In this document: positions 54,091-63,206 of the stretch, piece after piece
Position numbering within the stretch: the first letter of the stretch is position 1
Layout of the letters: each line of letters opens with the position of its first letter
From: Microthrixaceae bacterium
GTDB taxonomy: Bacteria; Actinomycetota; Acidimicrobiia; Acidimicrobiales; Microtrichaceae
DNA length: 64,000 nt
Direction: 5' to 3'
NCBI GenBank assembly: GCA_020845705.1
Contig: JADLFH010000067.1
Location: 1-64,000, forward strand
Notes under the pieces: model-generated
The model's database searches: none
What the model saw: only the letters and a program-made list of their open reading frames with translations
Told to the model about the DNA's origin: nothing
Translations under genes and position numbers: made by a program

Positions 54091-55065
54091 TCAGTCGACG
54101 AGCTTGGTGGGTTGGTGCTGGGAATCGACGCGGCGGACGGTGCCCGAGCGGGAGCGCATAACCAGGGACTGCGTTGTGGTTACGTTTCCCCGTTCGTAGT
54201 GAACGCCGCGGAGCAGCTCTCCGTCGGTGATGCCCGTTGCGGCGAAGAAGCAGTTGTCTCCGGCCACGAGGCGATCGGTCGTCAGGACCTCGTCGAGGTC
54301 GTAACCCAACTCCAGGGCAGCGTTGCGCTCTTCGTCGTTGCGCGGCCAGAGCTTGCCCTGGATGCCCCCGCCCATGCACTTGAGGGCAGCCGCGGCGATC
54401 ACGCCCTCGGGGGTTCCGCCCACGCCGAACATGATGTCGGCACCTGAGCCGGGCCACGCGGTGGAGATGGCGCCGGCCACGTCTCCGTCAGGGATGAGTC
54501 GAATGCGGGCACCGGTTGCACGGACTGCGGCGATCAGCTCGCTGTGGCGGTCACGGTCGAGGATCACCACGGTGAGGTTCTGCACCTTGTCGCCCTTGGC
54601 CTTTGCCACCTGTTCGAGGTTGTGCGCGACCGGTGCGTCGATGTCGATGACATCACGTGCCGCGGGCCCGACCGCAAGCTTGTCCATGTACACGCAAGGG
54701 CCCGGGTTGAACATCGTGCCCGCCTCGCTGACAGCGATGACAGCGAGCGCGTTGCCGCGTCCCAGGGAGGTGAGCGTGGTGCCGTCGATGGGGTCCACTG
54801 CGATGTCGCAGTCGGAGCCGGTGCCGTCTCCGACCACCTCGCCGTTGTAGAGCATCGGTGCCTCGTCCTTTTCGCCCTCGCCGATGATCACGGTGCCGCG
54901 CATCGCGACCGAGGTGAGCATGTGGCGCATGGCATCGACGGCCGCCCCGTCGGCGGCGAGCTTGTCGCCGGCGCCCACCCAGGGAGAGGCCGCCATCGCG
55001 GCGGCCTCGGTGACCCGGACGAGCTCCATCGCCAAGTTGCGGTCAGGTGCCTGTTTCGATCCCAT
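54091..55065 (-). CDS. glpX: Class II fructose-1,6-bisphosphatase
   Basis: A 324-residue GlpX phosphatase hydrolysing fructose 1,6-bisphosphate in gluconeogenesis. [19 protein letters not shown] and [26 protein letters not shown] are the metal-site motifs, and [30 protein letters not shown] is the C-terminal signature. ATG 55065 starts [21 protein letters not shown] 55116 is in frame and adds 17 residues. Divergent from the hypothetical protein at 55140. Confidence 0.94.
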   Translation of the reverse strand: MGSKQAPDRNLAMELVRVTEAAAMAASPWVGAGDKLAADGAAVDAMRHMLTSVAMRGTVIIGEGEKDEAPMLYNGEVVGDGTGSDCDIAVDPIDGTTLTSLGRGNALAVIAVSEAGTMFNPGPCVYMDKLAVGPAARDVIDIDAPVAHNLEQVAKAKGDKVQNLTVVILDRDRHSELIAAVRATGARIRLIPDGDVAGAISTAWPGSGADIMFGVGGTPEGVIAAAALKCMGGGIQGKLWPRNDEERNAALELGYDLDEVLTTDRLVAGDNCFFAATGITDGELLRGVHYERGNVTTTQSLVMRSRSGTVRRVDSQHQPTKLVD

Positions 55066-55139
55066 CCGCTTGACGATATCGAGGGATCCGCCGCCCCTCC
55101 GAATCTTGTCGCCCACCAGAGGGGTCGGGGCGTGACAAC

Positions 55140-55967
55140 ATGCGGGTCGTGACTGACGAGCAGGACATCGACGAGGCGGCGGCGAGCGACGAAGCCGAGG
55201 ACGAGACGGAGGGCTTCGGCGACCTCGACCCCGACGGTGTCATCGGAGAGGTGGAGCACCTCGGCGCACTGGCCGATCGGGTAGAGGATCGGCTCACCTT
55301 CGACTGCACCGAGTGGTCGGGTGAGTCGCGCTCGTTGCTCGACGCGATGCTCTCCAGCGTGGGGATCGCCCACTACTGGCAGGGAACGGTGCTGGGCGTG
55401 CCACCCGACGAGGAGGCACGCGTGGAGGCCGTCATCGACGAGGTAATGGCCGCGGCCACACCGTCGCTCGAGGCAGGCCGTGACAAGGTCGCCTACGAGG
55501 TGGGCTCATGGTCCGCAGCGCTCCAGTCGAGCCTGGCCGAATCCCTGGTGGTGGCCGACATCCCCTACGAGTGGGACGGGCAGGGAGACCTCGTGGTGTA
55601 CGCGGAGGACGAGGAGCGGGTGGAGGAGATCTTCGACCAGCTCCCCGATCCCGATGACCCGGAGTTGTCCTCCGACGACGATGTGACGGTGCAGGACCTG
55701 TTGTCTCGGCTTTTCGTGGCCACAGGCCAACTTGCCCGCAAGCCCCGCGACGCGGACTCCGTCCTGGATGTCGCCGAGGTGATGGATCAGCTCGAACGGC
55801 TGCCGTTGCCCTTCGGGTTCGAGTCGGCGGCATGGAAGAACCTGGTGGCACTGGGCGCTCATCTGCACTCTGCGCTGACCGAGGAGGATCCCGATCTCCA
55901 ACTCGACGATGAGGAGGTCAAGGAGCGGGCGGCGGCGTTACGCACCACCGTCCGCCACTACGTGTGA
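55140..55967 (+). CDS. Hypothetical acidic protein with two DUF2007-like repeats
   Basis: A 275-residue soluble, acidic protein (about one residue in four is D or E). Two similar segments stand out: [32 protein letters not shown] and [33 protein letters not shown]. Both fit the pattern 'L...gIpy.W.g...l.V...dE..ve.i.d', as in DUF2007-type signal-transduction-associated proteins. The C-terminal third ([26 protein letters not shown]...) is helical. It starts 75 bases from glpX, which is divergent, and precedes a J-domain gene. Function unknown; ATG 55140 or GTG 55149 may be the start. Confidence 0.65.
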   Translation: MRVVTDEQDIDEAAASDEAEDETEGFGDLDPDGVIGEVEHLGALADRVEDRLTFDCTEWSGESRSLLDAMLSSVGIAHYWQGTVLGVPPDEEARVEAVIDEVMAAATPSLEAGRDKVAYEVGSWSAALQSSLAESLVVADIPYEWDGQGDLVVYAEDEERVEEIFDQLPDPDDPELSSDDDVTVQDLLSRLFVATGQLARKPRDADSVLDVAEVMDQLERLPLPFGFESAAWKNLVALGAHLHSALTEEDPDLQLDDEEVKERAAALRTTVRHYV

Positions 55968-56008
55968 GGCGAAGACGGCGGTCCGCCGCCGCGGGATAGC
56001 GTTGCCCG

Positions 56009-56719
56009 GTGATCCTGGCGTCGCTCGACTCCTTCCTGTCGCGACCGATCGCGCCAACCCGTCGAGTCGCCCTGGGGTCGATGGCGCTGCCTGTGGATCC
56101 GTCTCCGGGCTTCGGTGGCGTCCTGTTGGGTGGCATCCTCGCCCGATTCGCCCGCGAGCTCGACGACGAGATGATCGAGGAGGTCACCTGGCTCGCGGCG
56201 GAGCTGCGGGCCGGGCGACGGATTCCCCAACCACGGCTTCGCCACCGACTCCAAAGCGACCGCGTCGGCCTCCAGCGGTCACGTCATCGGCTCGTGGGGG
56301 TAGGCGAGACGGTGCGCTTCGAGCTCGACGAGGAACGTGGAACGCCTGCTCAACACGTCCTCTGCGCCGTCTACGCGGCAGGCACCCTCGGCGATGCGCA
56401 GCGGCCGGCGATCTTCGACGCCATGGCGCGGGGGCTGCACTGGCGCGGCGAGCTGGGTGCCTCTCTGGTGGCCCATCTGGGTGGGAGAGGGGTGGATGCG
56501 GGGGTGTCGATGGTGGGTGACCCGATCCGCTGGGCTCTGGGGGTGCTCGCATTGGGCAACGTGGACCGCGCCCGGGGCGTGCCGACCCGCCACTTGGTGC
56601 AGCGGGCCTACAGGGACGGGCTCCGAGGCGCGCACCCGGATCACGGCGGCGACGGTCGCCAGGCGGCCGAGCGGATCGCCCAGCTGGTCGAGGCCCGTCG
56701 CATCCTCCTTGCCAAATGA
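56009..56719 (+). CDS. J-domain-like protein of unknown function
   Basis: A 236-residue protein. The C-terminal 45 residues (HLVQRAYRDGLRGAHPDHGGDGRQAAERIAQLVEARRIL) match the J-domain core with its HPD tripeptide and the following 'hpdhggd....A..ri..l.eArriL' pattern, so it may stimulate a DnaK-type chaperone. The N-terminal 180 residues (ALPVDPSPGFGGVLLGGILARFARELDDEMIEEV, FELDEERGTPAQHVLCAVYAAGTLGD) belong to no family I can name. GTG 56009 start, with a weak ribosome-binding site. Confidence 0.65.
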   Translation: MILASLDSFLSRPIAPTRRVALGSMALPVDPSPGFGGVLLGGILARFARELDDEMIEEVTWLAAELRAGRRIPQPRLRHRLQSDRVGLQRSRHRLVGVGETVRFELDEERGTPAQHVLCAVYAAGTLGDAQRPAIFDAMARGLHWRGELGASLVAHLGGRGVDAGVSMVGDPIRWALGVLALGNVDRARGVPTRHLVQRAYRDGLRGAHPDHGGDGRQAAERIAQLVEARRILLAK

Positions 56720-57339
56720 AGCCCCGATCCGGGCGAAAGCGGCGACCGAATCAGTTGGAATCCTTGCCCTGTTCGGGGGTTGAGGGGGTCCTGCTGACAC
56801 CGGGGGCAGGGGCATCGGCGGATCATCATCTGCTGGTGGCGCTCCAAGCCGCGCTCGCGCCGCTACCGGTGCGGCGCATGGACTTCCCCTACCGCAAGGC
56901 AGGTCGCAAAGCCCCGGATCGTGCACCGGTGTTGATCGGGGCGATCCGCGACGAGCTCGCCGACTTCTGCGATGAGTTGGGCACAACGCCGGATCGGATC
57001 GTGCTGGGCGGGCGCTCGATGGGTGGCCGCATGTGCTCGCTGGCAGTCGCCGAGTCGACTCCCGCAGCGGGGCTCGTGTTGTTGTCCTATCCGCTGCACC
57101 CACCGGGCAAACCCGATCGCATGCGAACCGAACATCTGCCCCGCATCGCTGTGCCCTGCCTGTTCGTCAGCGGTGATCGCGACCCCTTCGGCACGGTGGA
57201 TGAGCTCACCGACGCCATCAAGTCGATCCCCTCCGAGGTGACCCACCGCCGGCTGTCGGGGGGACACGACCCCAAACCGGTCCATGACGAGCAGATCTGC
57301 ACGTGGGTCCTCGAGTGGGTGCAGTCGATCAGGCTATGA
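56716..57339 (+). CDS. Alpha/beta hydrolase (KANL3/Tex30-like)
   Basis: A 207-residue alpha/beta hydrolase. The oxyanion region is LLTPGAGASADHHLLVAL, the nucleophile elbow is LGGRSMGGRM, the acid is in FVSGDRDPFG, and the His is in LSGGHDPKP. It resembles the family of Tex30/KANSL3-like alpha/beta hydrolases found in many actinobacteria. It overlaps the J-domain gene by four bases (ATGA). It converges with the L,D-transpeptidase gene with an 11-base overlap at the 3' ends. Confidence 0.82.
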   Translation: MKPRSGRKRRPNQLESLPCSGVEGVLLTPGAGASADHHLLVALQAALAPLPVRRMDFPYRKAGRKAPDRAPVLIGAIRDELADFCDELGTTPDRIVLGGRSMGGRMCSLAVAESTPAAGLVLLSYPLHPPGKPDRMRTEHLPRIAVPCLFVSGDRDPFGTVDELTDAIKSIPSEVTHRRLSGGHDPKPVHDEQICTWVLEWVQSIRL

Positions 57340-58117
57340 CCTCGACCGGCGTCCCCAGCGGCAGGAGCCCCACTAGCTGGCTGAGGTCTTCGTTGAGCAG
57401 CCTGATGCAACCGTGGCTCACATCGGTGCCAACCGTCTCGGGCTGGTTCGTGCCGTGGATGCCGATCACCCCGTCGCCGAACTGGTCGCTCTCGGTGATG
57501 ACGTTCGAGAAGCCGGACAATCCGAAGGCATACGGCCCGTAGGCGCCGTCGGAGTTGGTGGGCCGCAGCAGCTCCTTGATGAAGAAGACGCCTCCCGGCG
57601 TGGGGGTCTCGGTGGTTCCGACCCCGATGGGGAAGTCCTTGATGACCTCATCGCCTCCCTGGGTCACCCGCAGCCGATGCTCGGTCAGCGCGATCGTGAC
57701 GACCAGGTCGGTGAATGAGATCGTCACATCGGATGCACGCACCCAGGCCGTGCTGCCGTTCGGACGGACGGGCAGGGCCACCTCCAACCACTCCTCGCCG
57801 TCGGCCTGAACGCCCCGCTGCAACACGAGGAACGTGGCGATCACCCCGTGTTCGTTGGGGTTGGGGACCGTGATCGGCGACTCCTCGCCGCCGGCGGTCT
57901 GGAAGAGCGCAACCGGCTGGTCCGCGGTGGGCGCAGTGGCGATGTAGTGCCGGCCGGGGGGATCGGGCATCGTCGTGGTGGTGTCCGACGGCGAGGTGGG
58001 GGGAGGTTTCCAGTCGTTCTTGCTGTCGTAGGTGACGCGTTCGGTCGAACCGCAGGCGACGGCCCCGACGAGCAGCAGGCCGGCGGCGATGATCGTGGCG
58101 AGACGATGTCGGGTCAC
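57329..58117 (-). CDS. L,D-transpeptidase (YkuD family) lipoprotein
   Basis: A 262-residue cell-wall enzyme with a lipoprotein signal (VTRHRLATIIAAGLLLVGAVAC, lipobox AVAC). A Thr/Pro-rich linker (TSPSDTTTTMPDPPG) leads to an SH3-like segment (VATFLVLQRGV...), then the YkuD domain with VTIALTEHRLRVTQGGD, GVFFIKELLRP, IGIHGTNQPETVGTDVSHGCIRL (His and Cys of the catalytic site) and LLPLGTPVEVI. It forms 3-3 peptidoglycan cross-links. GTG 58117 overlaps the MFS stop by four bases. Confidence 0.9.
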   Translation of the reverse strand: MTRHRLATIIAAGLLLVGAVACGSTERVTYDSKNDWKPPPTSPSDTTTTMPDPPGRHYIATAPTADQPVALFQTAGGEESPITVPNPNEHGVIATFLVLQRGVQADGEEWLEVALPVRPNGSTAWVRASDVTISFTDLVVTIALTEHRLRVTQGGDEVIKDFPIGVGTTETPTPGGVFFIKELLRPTNSDGAYGPYAFGLSGFSNVITESDQFGDGVIGIHGTNQPETVGTDVSHGCIRLLNEDLSQLVGLLPLGTPVEVIA

Positions 58118-59706
58118 GTTGGGCGAGCCTCCGTGGGATCTGTAGGTGGCGGCGTGGCGATGTCGCCGGGGTTCAGTTTCTCGAGAGGGACCCGTGCCGT
58201 CTCGGGGAGCAACCTGAGCACACCGATTACCAGGAGCGGGCCGATCGCGAGCAACGTGATGGTTGGACCGTAGTCGGCGCCCCCTATCAGCGAACCCGCG
58301 ACGGCGAGTCCAACCACCCCGCCGACCACGCCCGCCACGTTCACGGCCCCCGTTGCAGTCCCCCGGCGGACCGTGGGGAACAGCTCGGGGTTGAGGACTC
58401 CCAGCGCGGGTATGCACAGCGCTCCGACACCGGAACCCACCGTCGACCACAACCACATCGGCCAGCCGCGGGTCGAGAACATCGCCGCGTTTCCGACCGC
58501 GATGCCCGCCAGGCCGATGGTGCCGACGAGATGTCGTCCGCGACGGTCGGCAAGGCGGCCGCCGACGATGATGCCGAGTCCACCAAGGCTGTTGGTGAGC
58601 AACAGGAACAGGGTGATCCTTCCGCCGCTGAACCCGCGGGCGGTCCTGAGGAACTCGTTTTGGAGTTGGGAGACCGGCGTCACGAACGCGTTCAGTGCCA
58701 TGACTGCCAGCCCCATGGAGGCAAGGCGTCCGCGACTCCACACGGCGACACGGCGGCGGTCGCGCTCGCGGGTGTCCCAGTCGGCGTCCGCGTCGGCGCC
58801 TCTGCCGCGTTGCAGCAACGCGAACCGGCGGGTTTCGGGAAGGTAGCGACCGGCGAGCAGTACGAGGGGAAAGGCCAGCGAACCGACGGCGAACACGGCC
58901 CGCCAGGAATGGGGCGGCGCGACGTCGGCGAGGCGCAGAAGGAGGATCGCCGCGCCGGTCCCCAGCCCCCCCGCCATCGCCAACAGGCCCACCGCGAAGG
59001 CGCGTGAACCCGCCGGCAGGTCTTCGGCGGTGATGACCGGCAACAGGAGGACTCCGATGACCGCGGCGGAACGGCACACGAGCTGGAGTGCGGCCAGGCT
59101 TGCCATGTTCGGTGCGAGAGCGGTGAGCCCGGCGGTGATGCTCGCCACCAACAGGCTCGATATGGCCAGCGGTCGCCGTCCCAGGCGGTCGGCCAGCAGG
59201 GTGCCCGCCAAGGTGATGACCGCCCCGATTCGGATGACTTGAAGCACCCGGGTCTGGGCGCCGACGTCTGCGCCGAACTCCTCTGCGGCGAAGGTCAACG
59301 TGTTGGTGAGCTGGCTGGCCAGGAAGCCGCCCAGCACGGCGAGCGCGCAAGCCGACGACAGCGTGACGGCGGCTCGACGATCGAGCCGATCCGGTGGCAG
59401 CCACCAGCGGGATCCACGGTGCTGGGGCGGATGGCGCACCGCGTGTCGTACCGGGAGAGCGAAAAGCGGTGACCACACGCCCAGCCCGATCCGGTAGGTG
59501 ACCGTCTCGATCGCTTCGTCGTCTCGGACCGTCACCTCCCGCTGCCAACAGCGCAGGGGCCCGTCGACTGCGGCGAAGGTGGTGGTGTCGCCGCGACCGC
59601 CGACCACGGAGTGATCGGTGCGCTGCTCGACCACCACGAGGTCCGAGCGCGGCTCACGGAGGCGGTCGAGGCGGTCGATGCGGTGGTGGATGGTGACGGT
59701 CGGCAT
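58114..59706 (-). CDS. MFS transporter with a cytoplasmic N-terminal extension
   Basis: A 530-residue major-facilitator-type transporter. Transmembrane helices begin near residue 110 (AAVTLSSACALAVLGGFLAS). The conserved loop between helices 2 and 3 is LADRLGRRPLAI and its counterpart between helices 8 and 9 is LADRRGRHLVG. The first 105 residues (MPTVTIHHRIDRLDRLREP...) are hydrophilic, with a duplicated-like beta pattern (VVVEQRTDHSVVGG), and are not part of the transporter fold. ATG 59706 start. The L,D-transpeptidase gene follows with an overlap. Substrate unknown. Confidence 0.85.
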   Translation of the reverse strand: MPTVTIHHRIDRLDRLREPRSDLVVVEQRTDHSVVGGRGDTTTFAAVDGPLRCWQREVTVRDDEAIETVTYRIGLGVWSPLFALPVRHAVRHPPQHRGSRWWLPPDRLDRRAAVTLSSACALAVLGGFLASQLTNTLTFAAEEFGADVGAQTRVLQVIRIGAVITLAGTLLADRLGRRPLAISSLLVASITAGLTALAPNMASLAALQLVCRSAAVIGVLLLPVITAEDLPAGSRAFAVGLLAMAGGLGTGAAILLLRLADVAPPHSWRAVFAVGSLAFPLVLLAGRYLPETRRFALLQRGRGADADADWDTRERDRRRVAVWSRGRLASMGLAVMALNAFVTPVSQLQNEFLRTARGFSGGRITLFLLLTNSLGGLGIIVGGRLADRRGRHLVGTIGLAGIAVGNAAMFSTRGWPMWLWSTVGSGVGALCIPALGVLNPELFPTVRRGTATGAVNVAGVVGGVVGLAVAGSLIGGADYGPTITLLAIGPLLVIGVLRLLPETARVPLEKLNPGDIATPPPTDPTEARPT

Positions 59707-59792
59707 GGCGGTCTGTAAGGGCGGGCCAGGATCGGCCGACCGCCGGTCATACTGTCGGGCATGATCGGTGCTGTCACGCTCCGGAGGTGCCG

Positions 59793-61049
59793 GTGGGTCG
59801 GATGAGGGTGAGGCCGTCGGGGCCCCTGGGCGGTCGCGTGCGGGTCGGAGGCGCCAAGAACTCCGCGCTGAAGCTGATGGCCGCGACCGTGCTGGCTCCT
59901 GGGACGTCGACGTTGTGGAACGTGCCTGCGATCTCCGACGTGGAGTGGATGGCCGACGTGTTGCGCGCCCTGGGAGTGGAGGTGACGCCTGAAGGCGGCG
60001 GGAAGCTGACCGTGAATGCCGGAGGCGACATCACCCCTGAGGCTCCCTATGAGCTGGTCGAGCGCATGCGGGCATCGACGGCGTTGATCGGACCGCTACT
60101 CGCCCGCTGTGGCGAAGCCCATGTGGCCATGCCCGGCGGTGACGACTTCGGTTCCAGGCCCATCGACCTTCATCTGAGCGGGCTGGAGGTGCTCGGCGCG
60201 ACCTTCGAGCTCGCGCACGGCACCATCCACGGTCGGGCCGAACGCCTCGTCGGGGGGCGGGTCGTGCTCGAATACCCCAGCGTCGGTGCCACCGAGACGG
60301 TGATGTTGGCCGCGACCCTCGCCGAGGGCGTCACTGCCATCGAGAACGCGGCGCGCGAACCGGAGATCGCGGACCTCGGGGCCTTCCTGAACCGCATGGG
60401 AGCGAAGGTCACCGGAGCCGGCAGTCCCACGGTGCGGGTGGAGGGGGTGGCCGAGCTGCGTCCCGCGAGCCACGAGGTGATCCCCGATCGCATCGAGGCG
60501 GCGACGTTCATCGCCGCGGTGGGCATCGCGGGTGGCGAGGTGGTCGTGGAAGGGGCTCGACACGAACACATGGCGCAGCTCGTGCGGAAGTTCGGCGAGA
60601 TGGGGATGCGGATCTCGCCCGAGCGCGACGGCCTCTGGGTGATGGCACGGGATCGACTACAGCCGATCTCGGTGGCAACCCTGCCGTATCCGGGTGTCGC
60701 GACCGACTACCTCCCCCTCGTGATGCCGCTTCTAGCGGTGGCGGATGGCACCAGCTTCGCCACCGAGAACCTCTTCGGCGGGCGATTCCGTTACCTCGGT
60801 GAGCTCGCGCGCATGGGCGCTCGCATAGAGGTGGAGGGCCACCACGTTGTGGTGGAGGGGGTCGAGTGGCTCTCCGGCGCGCCGGTCCGGGCGTTCGACA
60901 TCCGTGCGGGAGCGGGCATGGTGGTGGCGGGTCTGCGGGCGGAGGGCGAGACGTTCGTACACGACAGCGAGCACCTCGACCGTGGTTATGAGGACTTCGT
61001 GGGCCGCCTCGTGTCCATCGGCGCGGACGTTGAATCGCTCGACGACTGA
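59793..61049 (+). CDS. murA: UDP-N-acetylglucosamine 1-carboxyvinyltransferase
   Basis: A 418-residue MurA catalysing the first committed step of peptidoglycan synthesis with phosphoenolpyruvate. VGGAKNSALKLMAA carries the Lys-Asn pair. The loop that normally holds the catalytic Cys reads PGGDDFGSRPIDLH, with Asp 117 (GAC at 60141-60143) in its place. Cys-to-Asp is known in mycobacteria and gives intrinsic fosfomycin resistance. GTG 59793 has GGAGG five bases upstream; GTG 59787 and ATG 59802 are alternatives. The 3' end is overlapped by a small antisense membrane-protein frame. Confidence 0.93.
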   Translation: MGRMRVRPSGPLGGRVRVGGAKNSALKLMAATVLAPGTSTLWNVPAISDVEWMADVLRALGVEVTPEGGGKLTVNAGGDITPEAPYELVERMRASTALIGPLLARCGEAHVAMPGGDDFGSRPIDLHLSGLEVLGATFELAHGTIHGRAERLVGGRVVLEYPSVGATETVMLAATLAEGVTAIENAAREPEIADLGAFLNRMGAKVTGAGSPTVRVEGVAELRPASHEVIPDRIEAATFIAAVGIAGGEVVVEGARHEHMAQLVRKFGEMGMRISPERDGLWVMARDRLQPISVATLPYPGVATDYLPLVMPLLAVADGTSFATENLFGGRFRYLGELARMGARIEVEGHHVVVEGVEWLSGAPVRAFDIRAGAGMVVAGLRAEGETFVHDSEHLDRGYEDFVGRLVSIGADVESLDD

Positions 61050-61198
61050 GCCTCGGGCTTGTCGGCTGTGCCGAGCTGACGCTCGACACGGCGGTTGGCG
61101 AGGCGTAGCAGCAGCCCCATCACCACGATCGGGGCCGCGACCAGGAGCATCTCGTCCCACCCACCCTGATGTGCGAGGAGTGTGCTCAAGCCTGCCAC
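60986..61198 (-). CDS. Putative small single-helix membrane protein
   Basis: A 70-residue frame with HQGGWDEMLLVAAPIVVMGLLLRLANRRVERQ: a short N-terminus, one hydrophobic segment, and a basic tail. The last 20 residues are Ser/Thr-rich and lie antisense to the end of murA. The HQGGWDE followed by a hydrophobic helix looks like a conserved actinobacterial small protein rather than chance translation. The overlap and short length leave real doubt. Confidence 0.45.
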   Translation of the reverse strand: MAGLSTLLAHQGGWDEMLLVAAPIVVMGLLLRLANRRVERQLGTADKPEAQSSSDSTSAPMDTRRPTKSS

Positions 61199-61265
61199 CG
61201 AATGAGTCTCTCACGGCCGCTGGGGTCGGCCCCAGGCGGTGTTGGGTCCCCTAGCCTGGCGGGTA

Positions 61266-62246
61266 GTGAGTCGGGTCGCCGTCGATCCCGCGACGCTTCT
61301 CACCGAGGCGCGACAGGGCAACCGGGGGTCGCTCGCGCGCCTGTTGTCGATCGTGGAGCGGGGAGGCGCAGCCGCCGAGGCACTCGGCAGGTTGGTGGCG
61401 TTGTCGACGGATGCGCATGTGATCGGCATCACCGGGGCTCCCGGCGCGGGTAAGTCGACATTGACCAACGTTCTGTGCAGCGAGATCCGCAAGGGTGGCG
61501 ACGAGGTGGCCGTGTTGGCGGTCGACCCCTCCTCTCCATACAGCGGAGGGGCCATCCTCGGGGACCGGGTGCGCATGGGCGACCAGACCGGCGACGACGG
61601 CGTCTATATCCGCTCCATGGCCACTCGGGGACAACTCGGTGGTCTCGCTGTGGCAACTCCCGCCGCCATCCGGGTGCTGAGCGCCGTGGGGATCCCCTGG
61701 GTCGTGGTGGAGACGGTCGGAGTCGGCCAGGTGGAGATCGACATAGCAGGGGCAGCCGACACCACGGTGGTGGTGCTCAACCCCGGGTGGGGCGACGCGG
61801 TGCAGGCGAACAAGGCGGGTCTCATGGAGATCGCGGACATCTTCGTGATCAACAAGGCGGACCGGTCGGGAGCGGACGAAACCGGAGCCGATCTGCGGCG
61901 AATGCTCGCATTGGCGGCGCGTGGTGATTCGGCTCCGAGGATCGTCGCGACGGTCGCCACCGAGGGGACCGGAGTGGAGGAGCTGTGGGCGGCTGTACGC
62001 GAACATCGCCGACACGGGATCGAGACGGGAGAGCTGGCGCGGCGACGTGAGCGCCGCACCCACGACGAGCTCGAGGCGGTGGTCGTGGCCGAGTTGGCCC
62101 GCCGGACAGCGGCAGTTCGTGGAGGCGACCGTTGGGAGCGGACCGTGGCGCAGGTCGTAGCGGGTGAGCTCGACTTGTGGTCTGCGGCACGCGGCCTGCT
62201 GGACGCCGAGGGCGACGAGAGCCGGTGGTACCGCTCCGAGACGTGA
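61266..62246 (+). CDS. meaB: MeaB/ArgK-type P-loop GTPase
   Basis: A 326-residue G3E GTPase. Walker A is GAPGAGKST, followed by CSEIRKGGDEVAVLAVDPSSPYSGGAILGDRVRMGD, a MeaB hallmark, then VVETVGVGQVEIDIAGAADTTVVVLNPGWGD and NKADRSGAD. It protects and gates adenosylcobalamin-dependent methylmalonyl-CoA mutase, so propionyl-CoA or branched-chain catabolism is implied; no mutase gene lies in this window. GTG 61266 is assigned; GTG 61239 would add nine residues. Confidence 0.9.
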   Translation: MSRVAVDPATLLTEARQGNRGSLARLLSIVERGGAAAEALGRLVALSTDAHVIGITGAPGAGKSTLTNVLCSEIRKGGDEVAVLAVDPSSPYSGGAILGDRVRMGDQTGDDGVYIRSMATRGQLGGLAVATPAAIRVLSAVGIPWVVVETVGVGQVEIDIAGAADTTVVVLNPGWGDAVQANKAGLMEIADIFVINKADRSGADETGADLRRMLALAARGDSAPRIVATVATEGTGVEELWAAVREHRRHGIETGELARRRERRTHDELEAVVVAELARRTAAVRGGDRWERTVAQVVAGELDLWSAARGLLDAEGDESRWYRSET

Positions 62247-62320
62247 TCGGTGGGCTACGGTCGCCGGCACGTCCTTCGGGACAAGGCCCCGTGCCGCTGG
62301 ACGTGTCCCGGAGAACCCCC

Positions 62321-63115
62321 ATGGCCCCCCATCACCACGCAGCATCGACCGAAGTCCTGGCCCTTGGCGGCATCGGCGTCCGCTTCGGGGGGATCTCCGC
62401 CCTGTGTGACGTGGACCTCACCATCCCCTCGGGTCAGCTCTGTGGCCTCATCGGCGCCAACGGTGCAGGCAAGACGACGCTGTTCGACGTGATCAGCGGG
62501 ATCCGGACACCACAGGACGGGAAGATCCTGATGAACGGGCGTGACATCACCCGCTGGAGCCCGCAGCGGCGGGCACGAGCGGGGCTGCGTCGCACCTTCC
62601 AGCGAGTCCAGGTCTTCGGTTGGTTGAGCGTGGAGGAGAACCTGCTGGTCGCGAGCGAGTGGCGCGGCGGGGGCGGTGGTGTTCTGGCCGATCTGGTGGC
62701 ATCGCCCACTCGACGCCGTCGCGAGCGGGACCGTCGCGAGAAGGCCGAGGAGATCCTCCGGCGCTGTGGGCTGAACGAAATCCGTGACCGCTCGGCCGCC
62801 TCGCTGCCCATCGGGACCGCCCGTCTGGTGGAGTTGGGACGTGCGTTGATGGGCGATCCGACGCTGCTGCTGCTCGACGAGCCCGCCTCGGGACTCGACG
62901 CAACCGAGGCGGAACGATTCGCGGGGATCGTGCAACAGGTGGTGGCGGCGGGGGATGCGGCAGTCCTGTTGGTTGAACACGACGTGGGATTCGTCATGGA
63001 GCACTGCCATCGCGTTGTCGTGCTGCACCTGGGTCAGGTGCTCGCCGACGGGTCGCCACAGGAGGTGCGGGCGGATCCGCTCGTGCTCGACGCCTATCTC
63101 GGAGCGCGGCGCTGA
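62321..63115 (+). CDS. livG: Liv-type ABC transporter ATP-binding protein LivG (second system)
   Basis: A 264-residue ABC ATPase. Walker A is GANGAGKTT, the Q-loop region is RRTFQRVQVFGWLSVEENLL, the degenerate signature is SLPIGTARLVELGRALMGDP and Walker B is LLLLDEPASGLDATEAE, with LLVEHDVGF for the switch His. A Gly/Arg-rich insert (ASEWRGGGGGVLADLVASPTRRRRERDRREK) lies between. ATG 62321 follows GGAG. It precedes a binding-protein gene, the start of a second Liv operon. It is distinct from the 43059 copy. Confidence 0.9.
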   Translation: MAPHHHAASTEVLALGGIGVRFGGISALCDVDLTIPSGQLCGLIGANGAGKTTLFDVISGIRTPQDGKILMNGRDITRWSPQRRARAGLRRTFQRVQVFGWLSVEENLLVASEWRGGGGGVLADLVASPTRRRRERDRREKAEEILRRCGLNEIRDRSAASLPIGTARLVELGRALMGDPTLLLLDEPASGLDATEAERFAGIVQQVVAAGDAAVLLVEHDVGFVMEHCHRVVVLHLGQVLADGSPQEVRADPLVLDAYLGARR

Positions 63116-63163
63116 TGGCCGAGCTCGAAGTCGAACCAAGCCGGCAACGAACCCGGCAATGTG

Positions 63164-63206
63164 CCAAGGAGGCCAGATGAGACCGATCCAAGGAGGACAG
63201 ATGAGA
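63164..63206 (+). repeat. Tandem duplication of ribosome-binding site and start codon
   Basis: CCAAGGAGGCCAGATGAGA (63164-63182) and CCAAGGAGGACAGATGAGA (63188-63206) differ at one base and are 24 bases apart, so both ATGs (63177 and 63201) are in the same frame, each with its own AGGAGG. Confidence 0.8.

Noticed and set aside
58118-59548. An N-terminal extension of the L,D-transpeptidase frame
   Set aside because: It is a shadow of the MFS gene. The signal peptide starts at 58117, with the GTG overlapping the MFS stop.
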